NCBI GenBank assembly: GCA_038380795.1
Contig: CM076263.1
Span: 10,220,709 to 10,284,708, forward strand
Direction: 5' to 3'
Source: Pyrocephalus nanus
Lineage: Eukaryota > Chordata > Aves > Passeriformes > Tyrannidae
Length of the DNA: 64,000 nucleotides
Of the stretch, positions 34,560 through 46,400 are shown one piece after another; positions within the stretch are counted from its first letter, which is position 1, and each line of letters opens with the position of its first letter. A program made the translations under genes and the position numbers. The notes beneath the pieces were generated by a model. It was not told where the DNA came from and did not search any database. It saw nothing but the letters and a program-made list of their open reading frames with translations.

Positions 34560-36035
34560 TGTGCTAAACCAAAGAGCAGAAACTATTACCAGACCCAGTG
34601 TATTTGTAAAGAATTAGAGGTTACAATTCAAGCAGGTATTTCAAAGGTACAACAGAACTGTTCTCAGTTTATAGCACAAAGCTTACAAGGATGGGAAGCA
34701 AGGCTAAAATCACGGACACTGAACACCAAGGTCAAGCGAGATTTAGCAGGATGGTTCGGGTCAGGATTAGGAATACTTAACTCTATAGATCAGGAGGTGC
34801 TGATTAATAAATTAAGCACCGTCACTACAGACTTAGGCCAGTTCCAAGTACCATTAAGATCATCATTAATGACGCTAGCAGGCACGCAAAAACTTTCGGC
34901 AGACTTCCAGACCACCCTGTCCAGACATACCCAAAAAGACTTTCAGTCAGTTGTACCCTTTGAAGAAGAATTACAAGGTAATGTATCCCTTGCCCTTCAG
35001 TCTTTACAATCACAGTTATGGCTACAGACTGTAGTATTAGATAGCTTTAGGGAAGGAATGTCGGGGAGACTGCCACAAGAAATAAAAGAAATAATAGTGA
35101 AAAATGATTCTACCACTCAGTTTGAAAAAACTTACCAGGCCCGGTGGCAGCTAGTAAACTTCACCTAAAATGAACAATAAGAACAAATAGAAACTTATGT
35201 GCTTACTATCAAAAAAGGCCACTATTGGAAAGATATTTCCAGTATTAGCCTTAGGAGCAATATATGAAGATGTTGTAGGAAGGTCAGTTAACCATAACGT
35301 ATGGGAAAAATATATTGATCAGTCAAACAAGTGGCAAACAGTAAGTATAGAGGTGTGCATCCCATAAGAATAATTAGGGTTCATCTGCGAGAACACTATA
35401 ACTGAAAGTGAGGATTTTTTGCTTAGACACAACAGACAGTAGCCGTGCCTTTGAAATGATCCCAGCTGCAAAAGCACAATCTCAGGCATATTATGTAGGG
35501 AAAGGATGTGCATGTGTAGGAACTCATTGCCATAACATCAGCACTGACACGTGTGAAGAAATAACTAATGGAACTAATTTTTGTGTATGCACTTTTACTG
35601 CTATAACAGCATGTGATTTTAGTTGTACTGTTCCAGTCACCACCACTCAATTGATCACGGATAAATATATGCTGTATAATGAGGTTCCTAAATTACAGAT
35701 TGGAATGGACACTAAAATTTTTTGAAGCAGATGCTGTATTCACCCAGATATTAAAGCTTTAGTACAAAAGGTCCATAAAAACCTTGTAATGAGCCCTTCA
35801 CATGGCGTCTTCAAAATTAGTGAGATCAGAACCCAAATACAAAAACCAGGAGCACACCATTGGTGGGATATCTTCCTAGGATGGGAGAAGATAAAATCTT
35901 CAACAGCAGCTCAACTATTCAACTTTTTAGTGCATCCAGTACTAATACTGATTCCTGTGGCCTTGCTCCTGACCATCATGAATCTTTGGATGTGGTGGAG
36001 GATTGAACTTTTGCCCAACAAATACATGTCTTAGG
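34560..36035 (+). pseudogene. Proviral env remnant, transmembrane subunit part
   Basis: A basic VKR stretch at about 34732 precedes a Gly-rich hydrophobic segment (about 34745-34775), the expected place of a cleavage site and fusion peptide. A long helical region follows to 35166, where a stop falls. A Cys-rich cluster (about 35505-35600) and a long hydrophobic membrane anchor (about 35920-35990) come later. Stops and frame changes separate these parts, so no complete Env can be made. The family is one I associate with avian ERVs; I cannot name it. Confidence 0.78.
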
Positions 36036-36090
36036 GACTATAAACAAGATCTTGCAAAAGAATTTGCAACACAGTGAGGAAAAGGGGGAT

Positions 36091-36589
36091 TGAAACATGG
36101 AATTGTCAACTTTACATTGTAATTGTAATTACCGTAAGAAGGCCCTGTTTAGAGTGACTTAGCAAATTAGAAAATTTTAACGAATATTCAAAACTGCTAG
36201 CTGCAAATAGGGAGCCGCCCTTGTGTGAGGGACAGATAGTTAACTAATCTTGCTTCAATAACACATAAACAGGCTTGGAGAAATAGATAGGTAATTAACC
36301 ATTGCTTTCAGGCACATAGACAGGTGTTATCAAGAAAGCCAGAAAATGTGTCTTAGGCCTAAGTAAAATAAAATGCTACTGTAATGTGTGCTTAACTGTT
36401 TAGTTTATCAGCTACTAACCACAGGAATGTAAGAGTGTATGGCATTTGTGATAAAATTCCTATATAAACTCACTGAAAATGTGGAAAGGCAGAAGTCATA
36501 TCTGTGGGGTTAACCCCGTGTCTTCTCCACTGAGGTGAATAAAGGTACTTTGGTGGACAATCTGTTTGTCTGTCGATTCCTTTGAATCA
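36091..36589 (+). repeat. Proviral 3' LTR
   Basis: 499 bp. TATATAAAC (36461-36469) is the TATA box and AATAAA (36538-36543) the polyadenylation signal. It lies about 1.95 kb upstream of the SUB1 first exon in the same orientation. Confidence 0.93.
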
Positions 36590-37840
36590 CTTCATGGTGA
36601 GGGCTATAAGGACCTCGTGGATCCTTTCTAAAAAACCCTTTGCCCATGTCCTCCAAGTACTTTTCCAGAAACATTCAGCTGCTCATGCGGAATTTGGGAG
36701 AATTATCCCTTCTTGAAACATGACGTTTGCCCATGATGTAATTAAAAAAACAGCCAAATACTTTTTATTTTAAACACTTTATTAATAGGTGTTTGTAATT
36801 GAAAGTACAGAGGCCTATCAGCCACCACCTCACCCTGCCTGCACCATCTTCATCTGGAAGCTAGGACTGAAACCACAGTTCACTTCCTATTTCTTATGGT
36901 TTGCTTGCACTTTTTACAAAAAGCTTGCACTATGTGGTAGCAAAAACACAGGTCTAGACTTAGTAACAATGAGAGATGGACTAAACTAAACTGGTAATTT
37001 GTGTCTGAAGCACTGTCACCCTGCCGTGCTCACAACACAACTGCATGACCCATTGCTGCAAACAGTGATAAGCAAATGGTAACAGGCCAAGTTAGTTTAG
37101 TGTGAAGTTGTGTTACCCAAGGCCGTATTTTAATGTTACTAAATCTCCTCATAACTGAAAGGCCCGAGTAGACAACACAGAAGACACAACATGAGGCCAC
37201 TTTGTGCTCTGACTGGCCCATTACAGTCTGCAAAGGCTGCTCAGTCTGCTCTCACAAAGCTTGAGGGCAGAGGGCCCTTTCCTCTCCTTCCTTCCATGTT
37301 GGTGTCTCAGAAGCAGAAGTCGTTTAGATGAACTCAGCCTACAGCCCCTCTTCAAGTCCTCGGCAGGGCATGTGGGATGCACCACAGTGTAAAGACAGTA
37401 CAGATATAGGCAAGATTGTCAATATGTTTTCACGTTCTTTTTTTGGTTGGAGTCTTTTAAAAAGTAGGTGTTTAAAAGAGGTGCTAAAACTATTCTGACC
37501 TTCAGTTCCCAGTGTTTCAGACCCAAGGTGAGTGGCAGGGTGGGCTCCCTGATGCTCCATGGTTCCCATCGATATAGCTGTGCAGGGAGAGAAGGAGGCC
37601 CAAGTCACACGTGGCAGGAGACAGATGTGGTGGCAGGAGGGGAAGCAGGAGAAGGGGTTCTTAAGGGCAGCCCAGGCGTGGCAGGGCCGCGGTTTCGCTA
37701 TGCAAAGCCACCGCAGCCACGGCGCCTCACGCTGCTGCCCAGGCAGCGTCGAGGAACTGCTGCGGTACGTGGAAAAAATCAGTCATTTATTAATTATTGT
37801 GCATTTTTTTCAGCCTGGAGGACACTGAGAGGATTCTTCA
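36590..37840. other. Intergenic between provirus and SUB1
   Basis: Unique sequence with a GC-richer patch at about 37660-37770. That patch ends in a donor-like GCG|GTACGT. I see no gene I can support. Confidence 0.7.
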
Positions 37841-38040
37841 CAGAATCACATAATCAATTAGGTTGGAAAAGGCTGCTGAGATCATTGAGTCCAGCCTATG
37901 ACTGAACACCACCTTGTCAACTAGATCACAGCACTGAGTGCCACATCCAGTCTTTCCTTACGCTCCCCCGAGATGGTGAATCCACTGTCACCCTGGGCAG
38001 CTCGTTCCAATGTCTAGTCAGCCTTTCTGTGGAGAAATTC
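37841..38040 (-). mobile_element. CR1 LINE 3' fragment
   Basis: Complement of a CR1 3' end: CACAGAATCACATAATCAAT, AGGTTGGAAAAGGCTGCTGAG, ACCCTGGGCAGCTCGTTCCAA. 5' truncated near 38040, where an opposite-strand CR1 begins. Confidence 0.85.
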
Positions 38041-38049
38041 TCCCTAAAG

Positions 38050-38378
38050 TACATTGCAGTCTACAGCTTCCTCATGAGGGGAAGCAGAGGGGCAGACACT
38101 GATCCCATTTGTCTGGTGACTAGCGACAGGACCTGAGGGAATGGCCTGAAGTTGTGTCAGGGGAGGGTTAGGTTAGCCATCAGAAAAAGGTTCTTCAGCC
38201 AGAGGGTAGTTGGGCACTGGAACAGGATCCCAGGGCAGCGATCACAGCACAAAGGCTGACAGAGTTCAAGAAGCGTTTGGACGATACTCTCAGGCACACG
38301 GCGTGACTTCTGGTGCCTCCTGTGCAGGGCTCGATGATCCCGATGGACCCCTTCCAACTCAGCACATCCTGTGGTTCT
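38050..38378 (+). mobile_element. CR1 LINE 3' fragment
   Basis: GAGGGGAAGCAGAGGGGCAG, then AAGTTGTGTCAGGGGAGGGTTA, TTCTTCAGCCAGAGGGTAGTT and GACCCCTTCCAACTCAGCACA words, in CR1 order. It ends about 130-170 bp before the SUB1 core promoter. Confidence 0.88.
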
Positions 38379-38389
38379 CTCCCAGCGGA

Positions 38390-39130
38390 GGATGTCCCGT
38401 GGCTCCGCAGAGGTTCCCTTCCCACCCCTGTGACCCCCTCGGCGGGGTCGCGAACGGGCGACAAAAGGGACAAAGGGCCCCGCGTCCCCTTTAACACCAC
38501 CCCCGTCCCCGCCCCGCCTCCCTACGTGAGCGGCGCGGGGCGGGCGTTCCGCGGCGCGTCAGTTCCGCCCGTGTCGCGGTGCGGAGCAGCCACGCGTGGA
38601 GCAGGACGTGAGTGCCGGGTCACCCCCCCCCCCCCTCCCGCGGCACCACCCGGGGCAGCCTCGACGAGCGGCCGCCCCGCGCTCCTCGAGTGCCCGCGAT
38701 GCCCTGCCGGGGAGCGGCCGCCTCTGCCCGGGGGGAGCTGCCACGCTGGGGGGGCGCGGAGGGTCTGAGGGAGGGAGAAGATGGCGCCTCTCGGCGCTGC
38801 CCGCCCGCGCCGGGAGCGGAGCCGGCCCACCGGCGACCCCCGGCCGGTTTCTGCCCGTGCTGCCCTCCCGTTCTCCCCGTCGCGGGTGACCCGCGGCCCC
38901 TTCGCTGCCGCCCTGCCCCGGGAGCACTTGGGTGTCCTCGCCCCATTTACCCCCATCCTTGGTCGGGTCTTCGGTGTCCTTTCCTCGGGGAGTGGCGGGA
39001 GCCGTGGAAAAAGAGGAATAGGGGAGGAAAATGGCGGCTGGGATCCGCCTACCTGGTCTTCCCGGCTCACCCTCCTTTCCTTACCTTTCCCCGCTCTCGC
39101 CTGGCCCCTCTCGTCGCCCTCACCCCCCTC
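38390..39130. promoter_or_regulatory. SUB1: SUB1 CpG-island promoter
   Basis: GC- and CpG-rich block. CCCCGCCCCGCCTCC (38507-38521) and GGGGCGGGC (38537-38545) fit SP/KLF GC boxes. No TATA box. Transcription likely starts around 38540-38560. GC-driven long ORFs here are not genes. Confidence 0.85.
38550..38607 (+). other. SUB1: SUB1 non-coding exon 1 (5' UTR)
   Basis: A GC-rich segment ending GAGCAGGAC before donor GTGAGT at 38608. The donor strength, position in the CpG island and known SUB1 structure (the ATG is in exon 2) support it. The left boundary is a guess. Confidence 0.65.
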
Positions 39131-39502
39131 CTCGCGGGCCCCGTCGTGTCTCCTCACGCTCGGCCCCTCCCGGGGGGCTCCCACCGCCCCGCATCCCTTT
39201 CTCCTCCGGTTTCCGCCCACACCTTCCTCCATGTTGTCCCTTCCTCGTTCCCGCGCGGACCCCTGGGGTCATCCCCGCGTACCATCGTTTGGCTCTCCAG
39301 ACTCAGTGTTGTCCCTGTGCTTATTTTCATGTTGTCCCATTCCAGCGCTCTTCTGCCTCCATCTTACAGCGTGGCTTGTGTGTGCTTCCCCATACCCCGT
39401 ATCCTGTTCAGTGCTCCAGCTTCCATCGCAGTGCTCCAAGCTGTTACCACAGGTCTTGCTCTACTTAAGAACCACGTTGATTCATTACCATTATTTGGAC
39501 TC

Positions 39503-39533
<31 letters not shown>

Positions 39534-40392
39534 CATATGTGGGGGTTTTTTCAATGCCAGTTTAACAACGCTTTAAGATGTCCTTTAGTATTAGGTTAGT
39601 CTTTCCTAGCCGTGGTTCATATCACAGTTTCTCTCTAGGATGCCTATTTTTATAATGAAAGAACAAAAAAAGCTATGGGTTTGTTACAAAGAGTTGCTAG
39701 TAGCAGGGAAGATGTGCAACCGCTACATCTAACCACATGTTTGCATACCAGAGTGATGTACGAGCACACCTGGCAGCACGCATTCAAGGAAAGCTGAATG
39801 TCTGCTTGTCTGGCAAATGAATAGACTCTAGTGACTGATGTGTTGAAGCTGCCGTGGAAATATTAATTGCGGTGCTGTGGTTCACTGTAACTGAGGTGCT
39901 TTTAAGACTGTTGTGTTGGTGGGATCTTCGTCTTTATGTGTGACGATTATGCAGCACATTGCTTGCGAATCCAGCTGGGTGAAATGCCTGTGTCAGAGTA
40001 CAGACAATGCGAGGACCTTAATGATCTGTATTTGTGAATGTCATATAGGGAGTTTAACTGGAGGACAGTATTATATTATATGTTTTACATCATGGTCTTT
40101 GCCGTTTCTGGGTGTGTATGACACTTGTGAAAAATTGTTCTGTAAACCGTTCAGAAGCCAAACCATTTACTACATTCAGTACAGTTGCAGTAAAAAGGGG
40201 AAGAGATACAAGAGGGAAGAGTGTTTTATATTGTGTCTGCAGTGTGTATTAAAGCTTACTTGAAATGGCAGGAAAGTCTTTGGGAGAGTCTTGAATAAGA
40301 GGAGCCAGTACAAACAGGTTTGAAGATGGCTTTCCAGCCGTAATGGGATGTATTCCTTGTGTAGTGTTCTCATGTTATTTCTCTCTTCCCAG
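38608..40392 (+). other. SUB1: SUB1 intron 1
   Basis: The CpG-rich first part (to ~39130) grades into AT-rich sequence. A poly-T run lies at 39505-39527. No other gene. Confidence 0.8.
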
Positions 40393-40393
40393 A

Positions 40394-40465
40394 ATGCCTA
40401 AATCAAAGGAACTTGTATCTTCAAGCTCATCTGCCAGTGATTCAGATAGTGAAGTTGACAAAAAG
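40394..40465 (+). CDS. SUB1: SUB1 coding exon 2 (start codon)
   Basis: 24 codons starting [12 protein letters not shown], Ser/Asp-rich, ending DKK before donor GTGAAT. The acceptor TTCCCAG is two bases upstream of the ATG codon's leading A. The start matches vertebrate SUB1. Confidence 0.96.
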
Positions 40466-43400
40466 GTGAATATTATGTTCAGTTTATTACTGTATTAACA
40501 CTTTTATTTCAGGCTGGGGTTAAGGAATTAGGTGAGCATTATGTCACAACGTGCCTGTCATTCCCTGTGATTCATGAGACACTTAAAAAGGCTCTCTTCC
40601 TCCCCACCCCTAAAAAGCCAACCCCTCTCCCAAGTTTGGGTGGATTACATGCTTTTTACCCTGCGGAAAAGTTTTTTAAGTTGCATTTTGCTTTTTTCAT
40701 ACCATTCCATATGATAGATATAATCAGAAGGTTACTGGAATTCTTTACTGCTTTGTGGCTTCTGTATAAGCTGCCCTGATGGCAAGAATTTAGATTTATT
40801 TTGAGGACGTGTCCACACCCACCACTGCCAATTTAATATCTTGATTAGTTCTCTTTAACAAAAATCTTATCTTACCCCATGCTCCATTGTGTCACTTGCT
40901 TATCTTGTTTGCATGTTTTTTTCTCTGCTTAATTTTCTTTTATTTCCTGTAATACCATCTGTTAGTTTCTCACTTAAAAGCTGAGCCAACCTGAATGTAT
41001 TTGAATTGATAAATTTTAACATGACCGTTCTAAATGTATAAATTGAACGTTCCTGTTTATTTTTAATAGTTAATTTAGAAGCTTGTGTAGATGTATCAGT
41101 GATTACGGGCAAAACCAGAAAAAACTATTGAATTTGTCTTGTTAAGAAATGCTGTTTCGTAATGCAGACATCAGGTGTTTTAATGTAGTACTTTATAGGG
41201 CTTGGTCTGATTTACTGAGTTGCTTCAGTCGTGACTTGATTGCACCTTGCAAATCAGGTGTTCTATCAGACCTTAACAGAAAAAAAAAATTGGGGTGATT
41301 TTTTTTGTTAGGGAATTGTGTTCCTGAAAAGACAGTCTGACAGCCTGCTCTAGTGGGCAGTAGGGTGGAGTTTTTTTCAGAGTGGTTATCCACAACATGA
41401 TCCAAGCAGGTGAGACTAATTTTCGGTATGTTGCTATTACTCTTTTTTTTCTTGAGGTGGGGGGCATGGTTACTATATAACCATGAGTAGAAATAGTAAC
41501 TTTGTGAGTTACCTGACTAACCTGATTTATAGGTGATACTGTCTGAATGTTTTAAAAACACGTTTAATTTATCATGCTGCAGGCAGAGATTGGATGCTGA
41601 TTAAAAAAAAAAGTTGTATGATGGAGGTGATTTCCAGATCCTTTAATCATTATCTTCTGTAGTTTTTTTCTTTTTTTAGAGGAGTCATAAACTGTTCTGC
41701 ATTTTTTATTGCACTCAGTAGAAGGGAAAGTGTCATTTCTCTCAGACTTATTTTTTTTATTAAAACTACTTAGCCGACAGTCTTACTGTGCAGAAAGAGA
41801 AGGGTTTTTGAAATATATTTTGATCTAATTAAATTCTCTTTAAAGCCAAAATATTATGGTAAACTTCACTGGAAACAGAATTAGGCTCATTTGAAGGGCT
41901 TTATTTCTTTGATTCCAGCCTAAATGTACAGTATTGGAGTCCTGCCTTCACAGTAGGAAGGTGATAATGTGCATTGCTTAGTAATAGCTTGTGACATAAA
42001 ATGTAAACTTTTCTGTAGTGTAAAGTGAATTGTGGCTCATGCTTTTCTTTTTTCTTTTTCTTGCTCCAAGGCAAAGCGGAAAAAGCAAGCAGCTCCGGAA
42101 AAACCTGTAAAGAAACAAAAGACTGGTGAAAGTTCAAAAGGTGCAGCTTCTTCTAAGCAAAGCAGTAACAGAGATGAGAATATGTTTCAGGTAAAATTGA
42201 TGACTCATAGAGCCTGGTCAAGGTAACATGTTACGTCATATTCAGTATAAATTTTATGAGGTGATCTGAATTTCTTGGCAGCGTAGCCTTGGTCTCCTGA
42301 ATCCTTGGCTGGAGGGGATTACAGTGCTCGGTGCTCGCATGCAGATGAGATGCTCAGAAGTGCATGGTCAGGTTTCAGCTGAGTAAAAGAATCTGAGTTG
42401 CAGCAATTGATCTAATCCTCTTGACTTTGCCCGTGCTAGCTCTGGGTACTCATTTTGTCAGTAAATACAGCACTTACCAAGAGTATACTGTAAATATTAC
42501 ATCTGGTTTATCTCTACATGGAAATGTTTTTTAATCAAGGCTCTCGGGAAAGAAGCTTCTTGGAAACCAAAGTGTGGACTCTTCATTCCTATTTAACTAG
42601 GTCAAGGACAACGGGGCTCCTGTGTGATAAGACAGCATCTTGGAATAAGTGTTACTTCTTACTTTATTCTGTGATGGAGAATTTTGTTGCTGAATATCCA
42701 TAATAATAGTAATTTTTGACATTGTCCCTGTTTTTAAGATGGGGTGAATGTACATTTTTCAGTAGAAAGGTGCATTTGTGAATTCAGAGTCTTTCAGTTC
42801 CCAGGGTTGACCGAGGCAGTAGCAGCATGTGCTGAGATGTGTGCAAGAGTATTCATAGCTCAGTTACCTGTTTTAGAGGCATGGATCAAGACCTATTAAA
42901 GGTCTCTGATTAGCTGGCTGAAAAGGAATATAAATTTGTGAGACTTTGGTTCTCAACTTTGTGAAAGGGTATGGGAAATGTGTCTAGTGAGGTGGCCCAA
43001 GCATGGAGTAAGCTAAATTAAATGATTCTGGGCTGTGTAAAGTAATATGGGTAAAGAAAAAGGTTTCTAGAGAGAAGACCTGCCTAACTGATACTGTGAT
43101 ACAAGGCAGTTATTTTTAGTGCCTCAATTCTCACTTTCCTCTACTCATGTTTAGGAGGGAGAGCTTCACTTAAAGGCAATGCCTGGACTTCTCTATTGAA
43201 GGAAATCTATAATATTTTTAGTTCTGCTTGGGCATGCTTTGAACCTGTAGGAAAAGTGAGATAGTGAATTCTATACCTTATGAGGTGAGCTGCAGTTAGA
43301 ATTCTAAAGAACTATGTATAAACTTCATGCTATGTTTATAACAAGTTCAGAAATTCCAGCCTTGGAGAAAACTGTTAACATTTTTAGTGTTCCCCTGATG

Positions 43401-46400
43401 CAAAAACAGCCAGGCACTTTAAAATAAAAATGAAAGTATTTGTGTGCTCTGGTTTCTTGAAGTCTTTCTGACCTAAGATAATAAAAAGTTACTAAAAACA
43501 GACAGTAGAGGACTCTTATTAGTCTGAAAAGAACAAGGTTCTTCTGGTGTTGAGTATAATACAGATATTTGAATATCACCTTGACCTAAAACCTCAGTAT
43601 TATTCAGTCTGCCTACCTTTCAGGTAATCAACAACAAGAAAATTTTTAGATTGCTCTGTGTGTTATGTGAGGCTTTGTCAGTTTTTTCAAGCTACATCAA
43701 CTTCTGTGCAGTTCCTAAGATGTAAATGTTGCAGTGTATAAATAGAACTGTAGTAGGTCTGAGAATACCGCCCCTCCCTCCCCCCTACGTAGAAGAGTGT
43801 GCTGTAAGATGCTGTTACGTGGTAATTTTTTTAAGATACAGTTTTGGTTTAAAAATATTAAAAACTCTCCTTTCGGGAGAGTTTCTCTCCCACGGCAGTA
43901 ACATGATCTCTAATGTGGAAGTGACTCCACAGTGTAATTTACAAGAGTAGCGTCAGTTCATGGAAATGAGGCTGTAAAGCATTCCTAGGATAGACGCAAG
44001 TTCTATGGTGTCCATATTGTGTGTGGGAGTGGCTTCAAATGATGTGAAACTTAGAGGATTGTTGTTCTGCACCCTCAGGCTGTGCTCTTAAAGCATATAG
44101 CTTCCCTTAATATAGAGCTCCTTGTGACTGCTGTATTCAGAAGATTCAGCGTTTTCGTAAATGTTTACATTTTATATTTTTGTTTGAGATTGTTGCTGTA
44201 ATGATTTTTTTTTTGCAAGTACTTAAGAAGAATAGTATAAATATAAGTAAAAGAGAATTAATTCAATATAAGAGACCGAGTGTATTTCATGTGTTTACAT
44301 GCCTTGGCCTTTTTAGGTTTTATAGGTAGCCTAGTATACTTTGCAGTTTGTAGGATTTGTGTGCAGTTAGCATGCAGAAATTTATCTTGCTCTCCTGTGT
44401 GATTTATTAGTAGAGGCCCTAAGGACTAGAGTTATTCATGTCAGTGTGGAAGGGTTTAGTGTTGATACATTAGATTCCTGTCTGTGGCTTCAAGCCAACC
44501 TGAGCTCTGCACCATGTGCTTTGGTTAGTTTGACTAATCCTATCATCTACCTATGCCTGATTTGGATAAGGTTTGTCAGGATGCATTAATGACTACCCAC
44601 AGTGGAACCACATTGCATGATCATGCATTTAACTGACATTGTTACTTAAAAGTTGCCTGTGTGTTATCCTGTCCACTCTTCACCCCATTTTTTTTTTAAT
44701 TTTTCTTTTTGAGTTTTGATCATATTTGCTTTTTGACTTGAGATAGAAAGGTTCTTTGATTTCCCAGTGTAATTTCTTGATCATAGGCTCCTGAAAGAAG
44801 ATAAATATATAAATGTATTATGCTCTGAAACTGATTGGTTTTGCACAATTATTATGAAACTTAGGTGGTCACTGGTGCATTTCACAAACAGCTTGCTCTA
44901 CGACAGATCTCACTGTTACCAGGAGTCTTCATTGTGTTCCTTGTAATACTGTACATATACAAAAGGAGCTTTTTTTTTGCTATTTCTACTTCCACAGTGT
45001 GTGTACAGTTTAGTCAAGAAAATCTGGAAATAGGAAAAATGATGAAGAAGGTGCTTGCTGAAGCTCGTAGAGGAAGTCAGTTGCATAGCTGTGAAGGAAA
45101 GTGAGACACAGTTCAGCACATTTTATTCTAAGAAACAAACTTGGAAATGGTGGTTTTAATTCGTGTAATTCATTAGAGCATTATAATCTTAGGATCTGTA
45201 GTATTTAATGAAAAGTATATGAACTTGTCTGTGAAGGTTGAACTGCATTAACTGCACTGCTGTAAGTCTGTTATGGTATGTTATATATATGTTATGGTAT
45301 GTTATATAACTATATATATAGTTATATATATAGTTATATATATAGTTATATATATAGTTATATATATAGTTATATATATAGTTATATATATAGTTATATA
45401 TATAGTTATATATATAGTTATATATATAGTTATATATATAGTTATATATATAGTTATATATATAGTTATATATATAGTTATATATATAGTTATATATATA
45501 GTTATATATATAGTTATATATATTGTTATATATATTGTTATATAACAATATGACTGTTGTGGTTTAACCCCAGGCAGCAGCTGCTCACTCACTCCCTCAC
45601 ACACTCTGTTTGTGCTGCAGACAAACAGAACAAAACAAGGAATTCCTTCACTGCTTCCCATGGGCAGGGAGGTGTTCAGCTGTCTCCAGGTGAACAGGGC
45701 TCCCTCACGTGTAACAGTTACTTGGGAAGACTCCAAGTGTGTACCTTCCTTCTTCCTTCCTCCCCCTGCTTTATATACTGAGCATGATGCCATATGGTAT
45801 GGAATATCCCTGTGTCAGTTGAGATCACCTGTCCTGGCTGTGTCTCCTCCCATGCACTCGCAGCCTCCTTGCAAGCATAGCAGTAGGAAAAGCAGAAAAG
45901 GCCTTGACCCTGTGTAAACCCTGCTCAGAACAAGAACATCTCTATATTATCATCACTGTGTTCAGCACAAATCCAATCCATGACCCGATGCCAGCCACTG
46001 TGAAAAAATTAACTCTACCTCAGCCAAAACTGGCACAGCAGCTCTTTGAACACTACTGTGGTTGTAGAGATGTAAAAATACCTTAATCAGTGAAATTACT
46101 CCAGGACTATCAGCTGCTGCATAACAAAAGAATTGTTCAGAAATGAACCTGTACCAGAATTGCAGGTAGCTTAGTATCAAGAAACATCAGTTTACTTAAA
46201 TCTAGATTTTGGTTGTGGTTTTAAACCTTAGGTATTTGTTGGAGCTGTACTTTAGAAGCCTATTTAAAAGTTTTGGTGGTGGCAACTTTTGCATAGAACA
46301 TAGCTTTTGCATAAGTTGTTCAAAATTTAATGTGATCATTCATCTGAAATCTAGACAGTGATATGAAATCTTACTTAATTTCAGGATTTTCCTATAGAAA

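Larger units (their letters stand above)
29753..36589 (+). mobile_element. Degraded endogenous retrovirus with both LTRs (~6.8 kb)
   Basis: Two ~500 bp direct repeats in the same orientation bound a 5.8 kb interior, and both start TGAAACA and end GAATCA. A purine tract (about 36077-36090) precedes the 3' LTR, as a plus-strand primer should. The interior holds, in order, a ~0.7 kb leader, the end of reverse transcriptase, RNase H, integrase and Env remnants. gag, protease and most of RT are missing. Every protein-coding part carries stops or frameshifts, so the element is defective. Pol resembles the gammaretrovirus-like group. Env resembles an avian ERV Env family I cannot name. Short candidate target duplications (ACTT at 29749-29752, ACTT at 36589-36592) overlap the LTR end and are not convincing. 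Confidence 0.93.

Noticed and set aside
37660..37770. Alternative SUB1 first exon in a small GC-rich patch
   Set aside because: There is a donor-like GTACGT, but no island, no promoter motif and no evidence for use.
38612..39565. 317-codon plus-strand ORF and overlapping ORFs on both strands
   Set aside because: They lie in the SUB1 CpG island and first intron. Low stop density from high GC explains them, and there is no domain and no splice support.
45301..45546. CRISPR-like periodic repeats
   Set aside because: There are no spacers: the unit is a head-to-tail 12-bp AT minisatellite in an intron of a vertebrate gene.
45189..45793. Long Tyr/Ile repeat ORFs on both strands
   Set aside because: They are translations of the 12-bp AT minisatellite, whose length is a multiple of three with no stop.
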